64,000 bases of DNA from Spirometra erinaceieuropaei (GCA_902702965.1 CACRXP010000309.1:349249-413248), one strand, 5' to 3'. Counted from the stretch's first letter, positions 49,830-60,691 are shown. The notes: generated by a model not told the origin, from the letters alone. Numbers and translations are program-made.

Positions 49830-49925
49830 AAATTAAACCGTTGCCCTAATTTTGACCCTGACTCTATCCGAGATCGTAGTTCTTCGGTTAACACTAGCCC
49901 CTGCCCTAACCCTAAACTTGACCTG
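49830..49925 (-). repeat. Degenerate telomere-like tract (C-rich strand)
   Basis: Words such as GCCCTAAT, ACCCTGACT, GCCCTAACCCTAAACTTGACC on the plus strand, that is TTAGGG-like on the minus strand. It is as scrambled as the tract at 28.86 kb and lies just left of the SINE pair. Confidence 0.35.
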
Positions 49926-50001
49926 GCTTACATTATTGTTAAATGCAAATTTGACATTAAACCATATTCATTGATATTTTGGCAGATTTTGACTAATTCA
50001 T

Positions 50002-50106
50002 ATTGACCCAACTGTGAAAAACTCGGCGCCTCGATGGGATTCGAACCCACGCAGTAAGGGGAAGGCTTTAGCGCAGCCGACGCTCTAACCACCTGAGCTA
50101 CGAGGC
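50002..50106 (-). repeat. tRNA-derived SINE, left half of a head-to-head pair
   Basis: The reverse complement starts GGGGCCTCGTAGCTCAGGTGG (A-box-like), continues TTAGAGCG, and carries GGGTTCGAATCCCATCGAGG (B-box). It ends with GAGTTTTTCACAGTTGGGT. The D-arm GCTC...GAGC and T-arm pair well and the acceptor stem nearly closes (GCCTCG with CGAGGC). The anticodon loop has C at the position normally U33 and the variable region is long and unpaired. I therefore call it a tRNA-derived SINE head rather than an active tRNA. Its tail is shared with the copies at 50.1 and 55.0 kb. Confidence 0.65.
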
Positions 50107-50204
50107 CCCGCCGGACGGTGGTTAGAGCGTTGGCTGCGCTAAAGCCTTCCCCTTACTGCGTGGGTTCGAATCCCACCGAGGCGCCGAGTTTTTCACAGTT
50201 GGGT
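50107..50204 (+). repeat. tRNA-derived SINE, right half of a head-to-head pair
   Basis: Nearly identical, inverted copy of 50,002-50,106. The first ~16 bases of the tRNA moiety are missing or altered, but the A-box end GGTGGTTAGAGCG, the B-box and the tail GAGTTTTTCACAGTTGGGTA are intact. The two 5' ends meet at about 50,107. Confidence 0.65.
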
Positions 50205-52170
50205 AAGTATGAATTAAACCATATCTTTAACTTAGTCCTACCTCCTACCTTAGACCGACCCCTATTGTAACTGAAAGTTGGCCCAAGGCCACCTGCGTTG
50301 CGGACGGTTCCTGCTCTCATTTTCTGTTTAAATGTCCACGTAAGTCATTCTTACACAAGTAGATTACCGTCGACTACTCAACTGACGATTCTGTAGTAGT
50401 TTATCGAGAAAGGAACGCACCATTTTAATATACTGAAAAACCAGTCTGCCAGGCGTTATCGTGTGTGGAGCCTTCAGATGCACGAATAAGATCGCCAGCA
50501 TATCTGAACTATTCAAACAGTTTATTGGCACAGTATTTTGGAAAGTGTCCAGCTGTATGAGCCCGAGGGTTTCGCGGTACTTTTAAAAATGTCTAAAAGG
50601 TGGGCCTATGCTGGTGAAGACTGATGAACGGCAGATACAGCCTTCTTTTGGCTCCTCAAATAGAAGTGATTGCACGGCTATACGACAGGTATGTCCTCTC
50701 ATAAAGTTTGCTTCGCCACATATGTTTCAGCGTCCTCGATTTGTGGATTCGCCAAGGATTTGCGCCCATCTCTTCCAGAATGCTCTCGTTAGTATATACA
50801 CAGTTTACCTTTTGGCAAATTCGGGCAGCACTTTGTCTAAGAGAACACCAGTAACTTTTTGTATAGGTAGAAGTTCTTTTAAATTGCAACTTTTTAGTGC
50901 GTTAGGTGTTTCCAGTGTAAATATCATTTAGTTATAATCGCAGACAGGCGACCCAGTAAATAAGCAAACATGTTATGCTAAATGCTTTTCCTCTAACTAA
51001 AAACCTGAGAATTGCATTTTCGCTCATATAAAACAAGCATTTTTATTTTTTATTCCATTTTAAAATGCTTAGAGGACCGATGTGTTTCATGCCCAAAAAT
51101 CCTCGGTTTGTAGAATTTTTCTGCATTGATAAGAAATACCGACATAAGAGACGTTTGCTGGTTACTTCAAACTCGCTTCACATGCTTTATACAAACAAAA
51201 CGTAGATTTCAAACAGTATACTCAATTACTCGGTACGATAGATGCATCAGTTAAAGTTACACCCTGGTGTAATTTGTTTGGAATACTGCAAAATATGCTC
51301 TTTATTAACCAAACGGCAATTGCACAAAAGGGGTGGATAACCGATCGTTATGCAGAAGTCGTGGGAACTGCCGATTTTTAATAATAACAATGATAATAAT
51401 ATGAAGAAGTGGAATGAAAAGATTTAAGTCACGGATCAGCAGGTACCCCTCGACTTTCCTGACATTATGAGCACACACACATACAAATCCGTCCGCAGAA
51501 TAACGTAAAACAGTGCCAGATGCGTTACATTTCCAACGTCTCGATTAGCGCTAGCCTTGTGTTTTTTAAACCAATGAAACATCACACTTTCTGGAATCGC
51601 ACATTATACCACCTTATGACATCGACCAAAACATTGTTACCCCTCAAACAATTGACCTTAGCTGCTTTTCGGCCAGAGGATTTTGTATTTCCACAGTCAA
51701 TATTAATGAAACTGCTGTTTAAATTGTCGCGAATTAGACTGCGTTTCGCGTTCCTTAATCAAAACGCGTCTGGTCTATACTAGCGAGCCAAAGTTGCTAT
51801 TAGTTCATCAACATCAATTAATCGGCACGGACCTTAGTTTCCAGACTTAAAAAAACAACATTCAAAGTGTTCGAAACCTTTTCGTCTCTGATGGCCAATG
51901 CAGCGCTTCTTCATTCGCCTAAATATATTTGACCACACCTTATGATTGGATATTAGAAGCAGACGCCTGTACAGCTTCGTAAAGTCAGCCAATCAGCTGC
52001 CGACGCATACAACTAATCCTTCCCTTTTGCGCCTACTTCCTCAGGTTCCTTGGGGCTTGTGGACGAAGTATTAATAATACAGCACAAGAACATAACGGCG
52101 CCTTTTAGACTGAAGTTAAGGATCATATTCCTGACAACTTTTTGTATGCATTTGATGCTATCCACAACAG
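50205..52170. other. No recognisable gene
   Basis: Frames of up to 107 codons (50,608-50,931) and 87 codons (51,520-51,783) without domains. A loose AATAAT/GATAAT low-complexity patch lies at 51,380-51,402. Upstream exons of the 52.2-kb ORF, if any, were not identified. Confidence 0.35.
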
Positions 52171-53178
52171 ATGTCTTATGACGCAAATGGAAACAGGCGC
52201 GCTCGCCTCTCAAGGCAGAACACGTTTGGTGAAAACCAGCATTACACGAGAGATATAAATATAAGCATTCTTCGGCCAACCCTTTCTACCAGAGTTACAA
52301 GACGTGCCGATCAACCTAGGCAGCCATATCTGCCTGAAATTCGACTTGAACAGCATACGCAGCGCAACAATGAGCCGTTCCAAGTGCACCATAATCTAAT
52401 TCATAGAGCAGCAACCGAGAGCAATGCCCACCAATTTCTGACTGTCCAAGATTTTGAACCATCCGCCAGGACGCGAAATAGCAAAGTTGTAAAATCGCAA
52501 AGATCTTGCGAATCATACGATTCTGCAGCTAGCGGAATGAGTTGGAGCAGTTCCCAAAGTACATCGGCTATGCACATGCGAGGATCCGGTTACCATTCAA
52601 ACTCAATGTCGAGCAATCACTCTGTAAGCGGATTTGAGGACGCACCATATAATGAGCGACCCGAAAACACATTTACCAAGTCTAAAAATATAGAATCAAC
52701 ACCCACATTTGCTCAGAGGAATATTGATGAAAGTTATCTTAACAAAAGTATCTATAGGAGCCGAACGTCCGGTCGTCCTCTCTTTAAAACTGGCAGCAGT
52801 TTTGACGACGAAACAGACGTTAGGTCGGCCATCACTGCGGAGTTAAACAACTTACAACCATCATTTGATGTCGCCGTACCAGATCAAAGAGAAGTCACCG
52901 AGGTCGCTGAAACTGGCCAAATGAACACAGAGGTAAGCGACCCAATGTACACTACTTTTGTTTCTCGAGGCGCCACGCAAAAGAAACATCCAGATACCAA
53001 GCTTTCTGTAAATTTTAAACGTGTTTCTATGACCACATGTTCGGTAAAAATTGCAAAACGTTTGCACTTTGGATACACGTCAACTGAGCGATTACCCCAA
53101 CCTAGCAATTATGAACTGCAGGAACTGCATGACGATGTCCTGAAATACATACTTCTATCACACATATGGAATTATTAA
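52171..53178 (+). CDS. 335-codon ORF, probable host-gene exon; product unknown
   Basis: This is the longest uninterrupted frame in the window that is not from a mobile element. It starts at ATG 52,171, preceded by CACAACAG. That could be a splice acceptor, so the ATG may be either the start or an internal Met at an exon edge; an in-frame TGA lies at 52,153-52,155. The product is hydrophilic, with a basic N-terminus containing R-L-S-R-Q-N-T-F, then a Ser-rich segment at about residues 112-155 (S-S-S-Q-S-T-S and S-M-S-S-N-H-S-V-S-G-F-E-D). It has no signal peptide, membrane segment or known domain. A strong donor-like AG|GTAAGC lies at 52,932/52,933, so the last ~82 codons might be intronic read-through. 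An AATAAA is at about 53,719. Low-complexity, serine-rich composition suggests an intrinsically disordered region of a larger protein. I do not recognise it. Confidence 0.5.
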   Translation: MSYDANGNRRARLSRQNTFGENQHYTRDINISILRPTLSTRVTRRADQPRQPYLPEIRLEQHTQRNNEPFQVHHNLIHRAATESNAHQFLTVQDFEPSARTRNSKVVKSQRSCESYDSAASGMSWSSSQSTSAMHMRGSGYHSNSMSSNHSVSGFEDAPYNERPENTFTKSKNIESTPTFAQRNIDESYLNKSIYRSRTSGRPLFKTGSSFDDETDVRSAITAELNNLQPSFDVAVPDQREVTEVAETGQMNTEVSDPMYTTFVSRGATQKKHPDTKLSVNFKRVSMTTCSVKIAKRLHFGYTSTERLPQPSNYELQELHDDVLKYILLSHIWNY

Positions 53179-54994
53179 ATACTAATGCAAGCAAAAAGTT
53201 TTAGAATATGTCAAATGAGACATGGGGAGACTTACTGGAGGTTAAAAGAGTCTAAAAAGTCTTATACATTAATTAAAACAGAATGAGAAAAACGTTTAAA
53301 TTGCATCCCTTGCACAATCAGATACTCGATGTAATGATGTTCGGAAAATACCTTTTCAGCATAAAAAGAAAGATCCTAATTTATATTCAAATTATGTTAA
53401 TTATGAAATACTTTTTACTATGGTTCCTTTCAATGAAAGTGACTAGATGAGGCAGTTATTAATACTGAGCACAATTGACGTAAGTTGTTCTTTGTCATTT
53501 GCGGTTCCTTACTCATGCACTGTGCGCAGTGTTTGGAACGTTGCCGGAAAGCTGCACAGCTTAATAATTTAGATAATGCTGCTTTTTGCACTAGATTGTT
53601 TAAAAACTAACAATGTATGTCGTAGGTGTTCATAATATCATTACATTTATACATCCGCAGAGTTGTGTTTAATTTCCATGAGGATCTCTCCCCTTTATAT
53701 ATTTTCACTTTCCAACGCGAATAAAATTAGCTAAGCAATGTTGCTTTAAAGTAATTTTTCCCTATCTGGTATAAATCCTTTTTTTGACAATGATCGAAGG
53801 TACATTAAAGTGTTGCTGATATAATCTGTTATACAAGCAAGAAAGCATGCTACATCATGATCCATAAAGTTTCGGTTGGATGACTTATATCGTCAAAGCA
53901 GAAAATAAATTGGATCATTACTGAGTACGCAAGTGTTATGCCTTCAAAGTTCTCTAATTGAAACATACAAGAGAACGTACTGTTGGCTTGTGCTGAGCCC
54001 TTAATGACCGAAATAATTCCCGCGAAACTGACCAGAGACATAGAACTAGTTGCTTCGTCCGGCACGCGCCGACGGAGTGTGACCGTTTACTTGTTCAGGA
54101 ATTTCCAAAGAATTAGGTTACATATTTTTTATCACCATTATTTACATCCATGACCGTTTAAACGCCCATTTTTAAAATTTTCCTAACATATTTTCAAAGG
54201 CTTGCTTATTCATTGGGAAACCGACATAATTATACCTTGCAGGTTTTTATTTCTCTCAGAAGTTAATTGATAACTTGGTGTTAATCAGGCACTTTGCAAC
54301 TTGTAGGCTTAGGCTGAAGTTTAATGTAAATATTTTGGTCGCCATTCATCGGCCACAGCGGAATACTCACGTTGTATTCAGAAACCGTTAAAAGGCGGCC
54401 TGTAGTGTGTGCGTAGGTTGCGCGGTTTACCATACGGGACTGCATAAGTGCTAATCAAAAGCCCACAAATATGTTTCACAGACATTCTGCCGCCAGTCGA
54501 CACAGGTAAGGGGGGGGGTTCGGCTCATCAGTAAGTTACCAGCGTTCCTTTTGTGTTTCCTGGCAGATACTCAGTTTAAGAATTACAGGGTTTTTTTTCA
54601 ATTTCCTCGGAAAATGGTTGCTAACGTGGAGTAAGTCAGTCTATTTAAGACTAAAAGTTGAATACTAGGGTCGAAGTTCATCAGCCACGTCAAAGCCTCT
54701 AAGTCTCAAATGAACTGATTTAGTCTAAGTTGGTGATTACTTTCTGAGAAAATTTAAGAAAAACTTGCAATATCTGCGTTTAAGTACCTACTAGAAAGCA
54801 TGCAAGGGATCCAGGATGAGTTGAACCAATCGAGAGAATGTCAGCGAAACACGTGTCCTTGCCTTTAGCCAAGTCTTGTGCTGACACGTATGGTAAATCG
54901 TTCAATCTACACTAAAATATTTTTGAGTAAATCAAATAATTTACGATTTCTAGGCTCGTCTGCCAGTGTTATTATAAATAAAACTGGTGGGACC
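53179..54994. other. No recognisable gene
   Basis: AT-rich sequence downstream of the ORF, with several AATAAA-like hexamers. A run of 9 G lies near 54,511. No further exon could be supported. Confidence 0.35.
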
Positions 54995-55100
54995 TCGTAA
55001 TTCAAGTGGTCAAACCTCCGAATTTACTCAACCCATGCTCTTGCTGCCCTAGGTTAGAATCCCATTCAGGCCACAGAGTTTTTTACAGTTGGGTCAGATA
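54995..55100 (+). repeat. Diverged tRNA-derived SINE
   Basis: GGGACCTCGTAATTCAAGTGG corresponds to the tRNA-like head at 50 kb. AGGTTAGAATCCCATTCAGGCC is a mutated B-box and acceptor end. The tail GAGTTTTTTACAGTTGGGTC matches the 50-kb pair. The body in between is badly eroded, so it is older than the 50-kb pair. Confidence 0.6.
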
Positions 55101-57364
55101 AAATAGAACCTTGCTTAAAAATATCTATAAAATCCGAGTTTAAACTTTTTAGTCAACGTCAGAAGGTCTGGAAAAATTGGAATCCGACCAACGCAAGCGA
55201 ACGAAGTCGTTCTGGAAAAAAGCACTGGATTTGATCAGAATTTCGAAAACTTCTGAGGGGGTGAGTTTGCTTTCAGTTTCGCCTACGCCCAAAAATCGGC
55301 ATAGTAATTTTTCTCTATATCCATGAAAGCAAGTCCAGCAGTTTCCCCTAACTTGTGTGGGTTTCCTTGTTTGTAGCACACAGCCGACACCTGTAAGGTT
55401 GGTCTGCCCAGTAGGAATTACCTAGGCGAGAAGACATGTTTGCGGGTCACACTAACGGGCATATGTTATAAACAAACACTATATTCTCCATGGACGCGTC
55501 ATTTGGCCGCTTCCGTCAGGCTGAATATAAAAGTTCATATCGCTATAGAAAAAAGTATTTTCGCAGTTAATCGTATGGTCTTTAGAATAAAATGCTATTT
55601 TAAAAACATCCACCACGTTACTTTTTATCTGACAACCTACAAACATTAGCAGTGGTGACTAAGGCTTGGACGATAATCAACTAGGCAAGTATTCGAAGCA
55701 TTAATTTGTCAGGTTTTAGGGTTAGAAGGAAATTTCCAAGATGTAATGATCTGATCAATAGTGATAAATTGCCGTGGTGCATAATAAAATAGCGAATTAA
55801 GGGATGATTTCTCAAAAAAGAGCAGTCTCTATATGCATGGTCATGAGTAAAGCAAGAAAATTTCTGGGTTTTGCCCTTTTTGTCCTAGAACATCCAAATA
55901 AGAGCAGTTGGTGTGGAAAAGATAAGTGTTTTTGCCTTTGAGATAATAGCTCACGTATTGACCACTAAAAAACAAACTGTAAGTATTATAACAGAATTAC
56001 AATTAAGGATAGACGTCAGCGGAAACACTCGCCGATAAGCATATAACCTCCGCTCTACTCGAATACTACAGAATGACCATAGTGGGTAAAGCGACGATTT
56101 TGTCTTAACAAAACTTTAGACCAAAGATTACTAAATGTACATAGACTGGAGACAACGAAATTATTTTCTACCCTTCCAGTTTTATTAACTGTGTTTTGTT
56201 AGCTAAATGAACATGACCAAAATATCAACAAAATGTCTTAAGGGTGTCTCAATGGGAATAGTTCGTTGTGAATTATACAGCCTGTGAAAGCGTACGTAAA
56301 GCTTATAAAAAGTAAACTCCAGCTCTTATTGCTTGGAAGGGCAGAATTTGCATTGAATATCATATGTGCAGATATAGAGCTTGCAGACAAGAGGCAACTT
56401 TGGTGGCATTTTGGCTAGATGATGAAAGCCGAATCGCAATTTTTAATGACAATCAAGCAGGACAGTTATAAAAGTCAAAAATGGTAAGAGTAATTTGAGG
56501 ACATTCTGATTAATAGTCCCCGTCATTTTCACTGAACTTAATTAGAAAGGATTACGGGAATGGTTTGAGAATTCAGGTTGCCTTTGTGTGATGTCAATCA
56601 TGGGAAATCTTAAGACCAGAGACAAAGGAAGGTAGCAACAAGGCCAAATTTATCTAACGGCGGTTGGTTAGAACACAACTGAGAATGTCGCAGACTAACC
56701 AACGGCTACATTGGTAATTACATATTGCGTGATTGACAGACCTTACAGTCTTCGGTGGGCATTCGGTGTCCAAGACAAATCAAAGACTGATTACTGGCCT
56801 CTTTCATAGGTGAGTTAGGTTGGTATAGAACTACGTTGATGTTATAACTTTTGCATCCATTGACAAAAATATTTCGGCAATGTGAGAGCTCCGTTTTTCT
56901 GTGGTGTTAATATGTTGTTAGAAATAGAATTGCTGATCAGGCTTAGTAAAATGTTGTTTTCCGATGCATCACTTCTGAAATATGGTAAGGGTAGACGCGC
57001 AAGTGAAAACGCATAAAAGGACGTCTGGAAACGCGGCATATCAATCACCAAAAATGATATCATTATGGTCTAAAAATATTTTCCGGGAACGGCACATTGC
57101 GCCAGTTGACTTTTTGTGTATTATTTAGGTATATTTTACTATAAGGTCCAAGGTGATTGAAATCACACAAAGGGATTTAGTTTATTGTAAAACGTAGAGC
57201 GATTGTGGGCAACGGGGTATGCATAAAACAGAAACTAAACTCTTATCTTTGCATGTCGTTGCCTAACGTATAAAAAGTCATCATGTCATCGGCAATTTAA
57301 TCGCTCACTCGCGCAGTCTAATATTCAGTTACACGTAAAAGTGAACTTCAGGTGTTTCATATTT
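55101..57364. other. No recognisable gene
   Basis: Only short frames without motifs. A GGCGGTTGGTTAG...CTAACCAAC word pair near 56,660-56,703 could form a small hairpin. Confidence 0.35.
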
Positions 57365-57445
57365 TGGGATTGGATATGACTGGCTGGCGAAGGCTAATAG
57401 GCTAGAAACGGTCATTCCTGTCTATCTCGTCTTTGTCGGTAATGC
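57365..57445 (+). repeat. Solo HF arm
   Basis: Matches the right arm of the 44.3-kb foldback: ATATGACTGGCTGGCGAAGG, CTAATAGGCTAGAAACGGTC, ATTCCTGTCT and CGTCTTTGTCGGTAAT. There is no inverted partner nearby. Several substitutions suggest an older copy. Confidence 0.6.
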
Positions 57446-57860
57446 TATTCAGTTAATGCACTGCCGTTCTATAAAAATATATGAATTCAGCAATGATGGG
57501 GGTGTCAGAAACCATATAAATCTCTGAATCTCAGTGCAAAAATAACATTAACAGTATAATTGCCGGGCAAATGAAATAACGGACCATAGTTTTTGAGCTA
57601 AATGTCCTTTAGGGGAGTCGAAACTGTATAATATTCATTAATTCTTGTAACTTTTACTTATTGTCAAAGATAGTAAAAGGTAAGTAGCGTTAAGGACCCA
57701 TAATCAATGTCTTAGGATCATCCACTCCCTCAGTAATGGTATCTGCTCTTAGCTAGCCAAACTGCAATTCATGCAATGGGATGAATATTAAAAACGCTTC
57801 ATTGTGGGAAATTCGTCATAAAACAACGAGTTTGCAGACAGAAGTAGGTAATCCACTTAC

Positions 57861-58012
57861 CAGTTGTACTGCTGCATTCATAGCTTGGAATCCCAGATAC
57901 AGGAAACAGAGCCGCGAGAAACTGGATTTGAAATGAAAGAAGTCTTCACCGTTTTCTAAAAAGTCCTCCAAACTCAGAAACGTTAGATTTTTGTTTTCCA
58001 GGACGTTAAGGC
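57861..58012 (-). CDS. Candidate internal exon of an unknown host gene
   Basis: On the minus strand an open segment of about 50 codons runs from an acceptor-like AAATTTCATAG at 58,013-58,023 to a strong donor, CTG|GTAAGT, whose exon ends at 57,861. The peptide reads L-E-N-K-N-L-T-F-L-S-L-E-D-F-L-E-N-G-E-D, then F-H-F-K-S-S-F-S-R-L and ends F-Q-A-M-N-A-A-V-Q-L. The residue mix looks like a folded protein and not like low-complexity noise. No partner exons were found, the acceptor has a weak pyrimidine tract, and the frame also stays open upstream to an ATG at 58,028. It is a candidate only. Confidence 0.3.
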
Positions 58013-58769
58013 CTATGAAATTTGCCACGTGCTTTTACCGGAGCAAATCATGATTTGAAAAGGCAACTATGCATGCTGTAAAGGCCACCTACAGGCCTGT
58101 AAACAAAAAAGGTAACCCGCATATCTTGCTATTAAAAAGCCAAATTTTCTGCGCATATTTCGGGATCAACAGCAAAAATTTAAGTTTTTAAAACTACACT
58201 CTAAGTTCCTCCTGCAGGCAGGCTTACACTAGCAGTACCTTGCTACCATGATAAATTTGTATTGCCGTTTAAAGAGTATTTTAACTTGAAACTGTTTATT
58301 TGTTGGTTTTTTGCTTTTCTAATGTACAACGTATCAAATAAGGCCAGCACTGATAGACTCTATCTTTCGGGTAATACAAATCTATCTACATTTTGTGACA
58401 AAGAGTCATCAGACACTGCAGTGAACACGACTAAGAAAATCCGACTGCCGGCTCTAGTATATCTTTCAAGTTAACGTGAGGGCCGCATCTATTTAACTAC
58501 AAGGAATGCAGGGCTTTTCCCCCATGCCTATGGACCCCAGATCTGGAATTCACGACGGTGGTTGAATGCTAGTTAGCAGTAAGTAACGTGTGTTGGCCTC
58601 TGGTTTGGAGATAAAGTCATGGTAAATCATGGTAAAATCATGGAAGAATCAAGCTGTACTCGTGAATTTTCGAGTTGGTGGCACCAAACCGTAGTCAAAC
58701 GAAATGGAAACAAGGGAAAAAGTTGGTCACACTAGACTAGTTAGCGCGACAGCACTCGAGTCCCTACCT

Positions 58770-59378
58770 TGTATGCAAGGAACGTCTGAAGCAGTCGCCC
58801 GTCAGTTAAATCGCTCTGCTATTCACATCGCCCACAAACTAAAAACCTCACTACGCACAGCTGAATCTCAAAGGATCCCCTCCCTAAAGAACAGCAAAAA
58901 AAGTAATTTATCGCATTTCCTGCAGAAATTGCTCCTGCGTGTATTTTGGTCATACAGGTCGAAGCCTGCGCACCCGTATTCATAAACAGAAACTGGTTGT
59001 CCGTTGGCGAGACCCCTGTCCCTCGTCTTTGCTCACACACTCTGATGCGACCACCGATTCAATTCGGATGACACTGAGGTCGTCGCCATGGCTAATGCAA
59101 AAGGAGCGAGAGAATTTCTCGAGGCTTGGTACTCCAGTGCTCGTAGTATCAACGGCCATGTTGACCTGGACGCCCTTTACGAGGGCCTACGCCCACGACT
59201 TACTGCCCCCTGCCCTATGCCACATAAACGGCCACTAATCCAGTCACCCGGAATCCAATTGATCCACCATCCAGCCTCCCCTTCCCGCACAGGGATCCGT
59301 AATTGTTCCGCCTCCCCCCTCCCCCCTCGCTCAGAGACCTACCATGACTCTGTGACCATCCCTCTTATAAGCCCATAG
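58770..59378 (+). pseudogene. C-terminal GIY-YIG remnant of a second PLE lineage
   Basis: In shifting frames the plus strand encodes S-E-A-V-A-R-Q-L-N, I-H-I-A-H-K-L-K-T-S-L-R-T-A, then C-x-x-C-S-C-V-Y-F-G-H-T-G-R-S-L-R-T-R-I-H and A-x-E-F-L-E-A-W-Y-S-S-A-R-S-I-N. This is the RT-to-nuclease linker followed by the GIY-YIG domain: the YIG-type segment is Y-F-G, the conserved Arg is in S-L-R-T-R, and the catalytic Glu is in E-F-L-E-A-W. It parallels the 2.8-kb element but is clearly a different lineage. At least two frameshifts (near 58,925 and 59,070) inactivate it. The RT part is missing. Confidence 0.8.
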
Positions 59379-59446
59379 TCTGTCTTTGCTGTCGCGCTAA
59401 CTAGTCTAGTGTGACCAAATAACTTTCTCCTTTGCTTTCATTTCGT

Positions 59447-59477
59447 CGGACGACGGGTTGGTGTCACCAGCTCGAAA
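59447..59477 (+). ncRNA. Hammerhead-like core in the right inverted repeat
   Basis: CGGACGA at 59,447-59,453, one extra C, then an 8-bp stem (59,455-59,462 with 59,466-59,473, two G-U pairs) with a 3-base loop, then GAAA at 59,474-59,477. A hammerhead core needs CUGANGA; here U is G. The position downstream of a PLE ORF is where such ribozymes are known. The mirrored sequence in the left arm is more degraded. It is probably a relic or a variant. Confidence 0.35.
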
Positions 59478-59495
59478 ATTAGATTTTCGTCTTTA

Positions 59496-60399
59496 GAAGC
59501 GTGCTGCAAATTCGTTTACTTTTATTTAGCGTTGCACACCAAGCGGAAGTAAGCCTATTGTTTTCACCTTCAAAAATCGTCAAGAAAGCCATGTAACGAG
59601 CATAGATCGGCTGGAGAGACTTGGTTGCTTCCTGATTTATATCATTCGTTTGTTTCTTAACCTTTTTTCCAATCGGAACGTCTTCGTAGTAAGTCCTTAT
59701 ATAAATTTATGAGTTTTTTATATTTCATCAATTATACAGAAGCAATGGAAGCGGTTCATTAAAAAACGCTCCGAAGACGAAGAAGAACGAAAAAGTTCCT
59801 CACCAGAAGGTATGTGCCATCTCAGTCAAAATATCTGCTAACAAAAATGTGCTACGCTTATAATAGGATGCAACTTAATCTACCAAACTAACACTGTGAG
59901 TTTACCTATTTCAAGCAAGCTCTGTATATAGACGTACTTAATACTTAGCAGTTTAGAAGTCAGTGTAACTGGTCTCTCCAATATACGTTAAGAAACACTG
60001 GTTTTCGGAGATTGTCCTTGAGAGGCGTATCCATGAGTTAAACCAAGTTTACTGAGAAACGAAACCTTCATAAAACGGGTAATCTTGCTTTAAAAGTCAC
60101 ATTAAATTATAAAAAACACAACATTGGTGCATAATCAAAAAACTGACGAATGTAAACAGTTGTCAACGTCGCTTTCAGTTGACATTGTACATCCGGATTC
60201 GTGTACCCTGCAGGAAAGTATGTTGGTTTTTCATACAACGGATTTGAATGAGTTGATAATTTCATGCTGCAATACCTCAGATTTCGATCTTCGCAATGCT
60301 TGTATTACCTGTTTAAAATCAGGACATGATTACATACCACACATGCTGACTCTTGGTTCAAGTGTATACTTCTTGTGGCAAATCGCACTTGTTTGTATA
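59496..60399. other. No recognisable gene
   Basis: AT-leaning sequence. A 117-codon frame at 60,124-60,477 runs into the HF module and shows no domain. Confidence 0.35.
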
Positions 60400-60645
60400 A
60401 TATATATATTCACTCAGGAATGGGCGCACACCGATCCAGTGGCTTCCCGAAGCAAACAAGATTCGTATGGGCGATAGGGGTCACGAACAGGCAACCACCT
60501 ACCAGGCCGAAGACAAGGGCAAACAAGGGAGACTGGAATGGCCATTTCTGGCTTATTAACCGTCGTCCATACGACGGCAGCTTACTAGCTGAGGCACCAA
60601 ATGAGTGTTGATTTTGTAGCACGTTTACTGCACATTTACTCTAGT

Positions 60646-60683
60646 CTGACGAAGACACGGGGAACCGACGTCGAAAACATATA

Positions 60684-60691
<8 letters not shown>
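60646..60691 (+). ncRNA. Candidate hammerhead ribozyme core next to (TA)n
   Basis: This has the canonical core boxes: CTGACGA at 60,646-60,652 and GAAA at 60,673-60,676. Between them lies a stem II of GAC/GTC and CGG/CCG separated by a small internal loop and closed by a GGAA tetraloop, a GNRA loop. One unpaired A follows the first box. After GAAA the self-complementary ACATATATATATGT at 60,677-60,690 can form stem III, and GTA at 60,689-60,691 would then be an allowed NUH cleavage site. Stem I is weak: only ACTG (60,628-60,631) with CAGT past the (TA)n tract pairs obviously. The core is intact, but cleavage is unproven. Confidence 0.5.

Larger units (their letters stand above)
58655..59495. 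repeat. PLE fragment framed by ~95-bp inverted repeats
   Basis: Left arm ~58,662-58,755 and right arm ~59,390-59,491 are inverted copies. Shared words are GGTCACACTAGACTAGTTAG and CGCGACAG at the inner ends, AACGAAATG(G/A)AA in the middle, and AATTTTCGAG(T/C)TGGTG at the outer ends. By eye most positions agree. The interior is the GIY-YIG remnant of a PLE. In PLEs the sequence after the ORF is the pLTR region, so an inverted pLTR on the left would explain the arrangement. Confidence 0.75.

Noticed and set aside
50029..50106. Possible functional tRNA gene on the minus strand
   Set aside because: The D- and T-arms look good, but position 33 is C, the anticodon loop does not fit a standard isotype, and the same sequence with a shared non-tRNA tail occurs at other loci, so a SINE is more likely.
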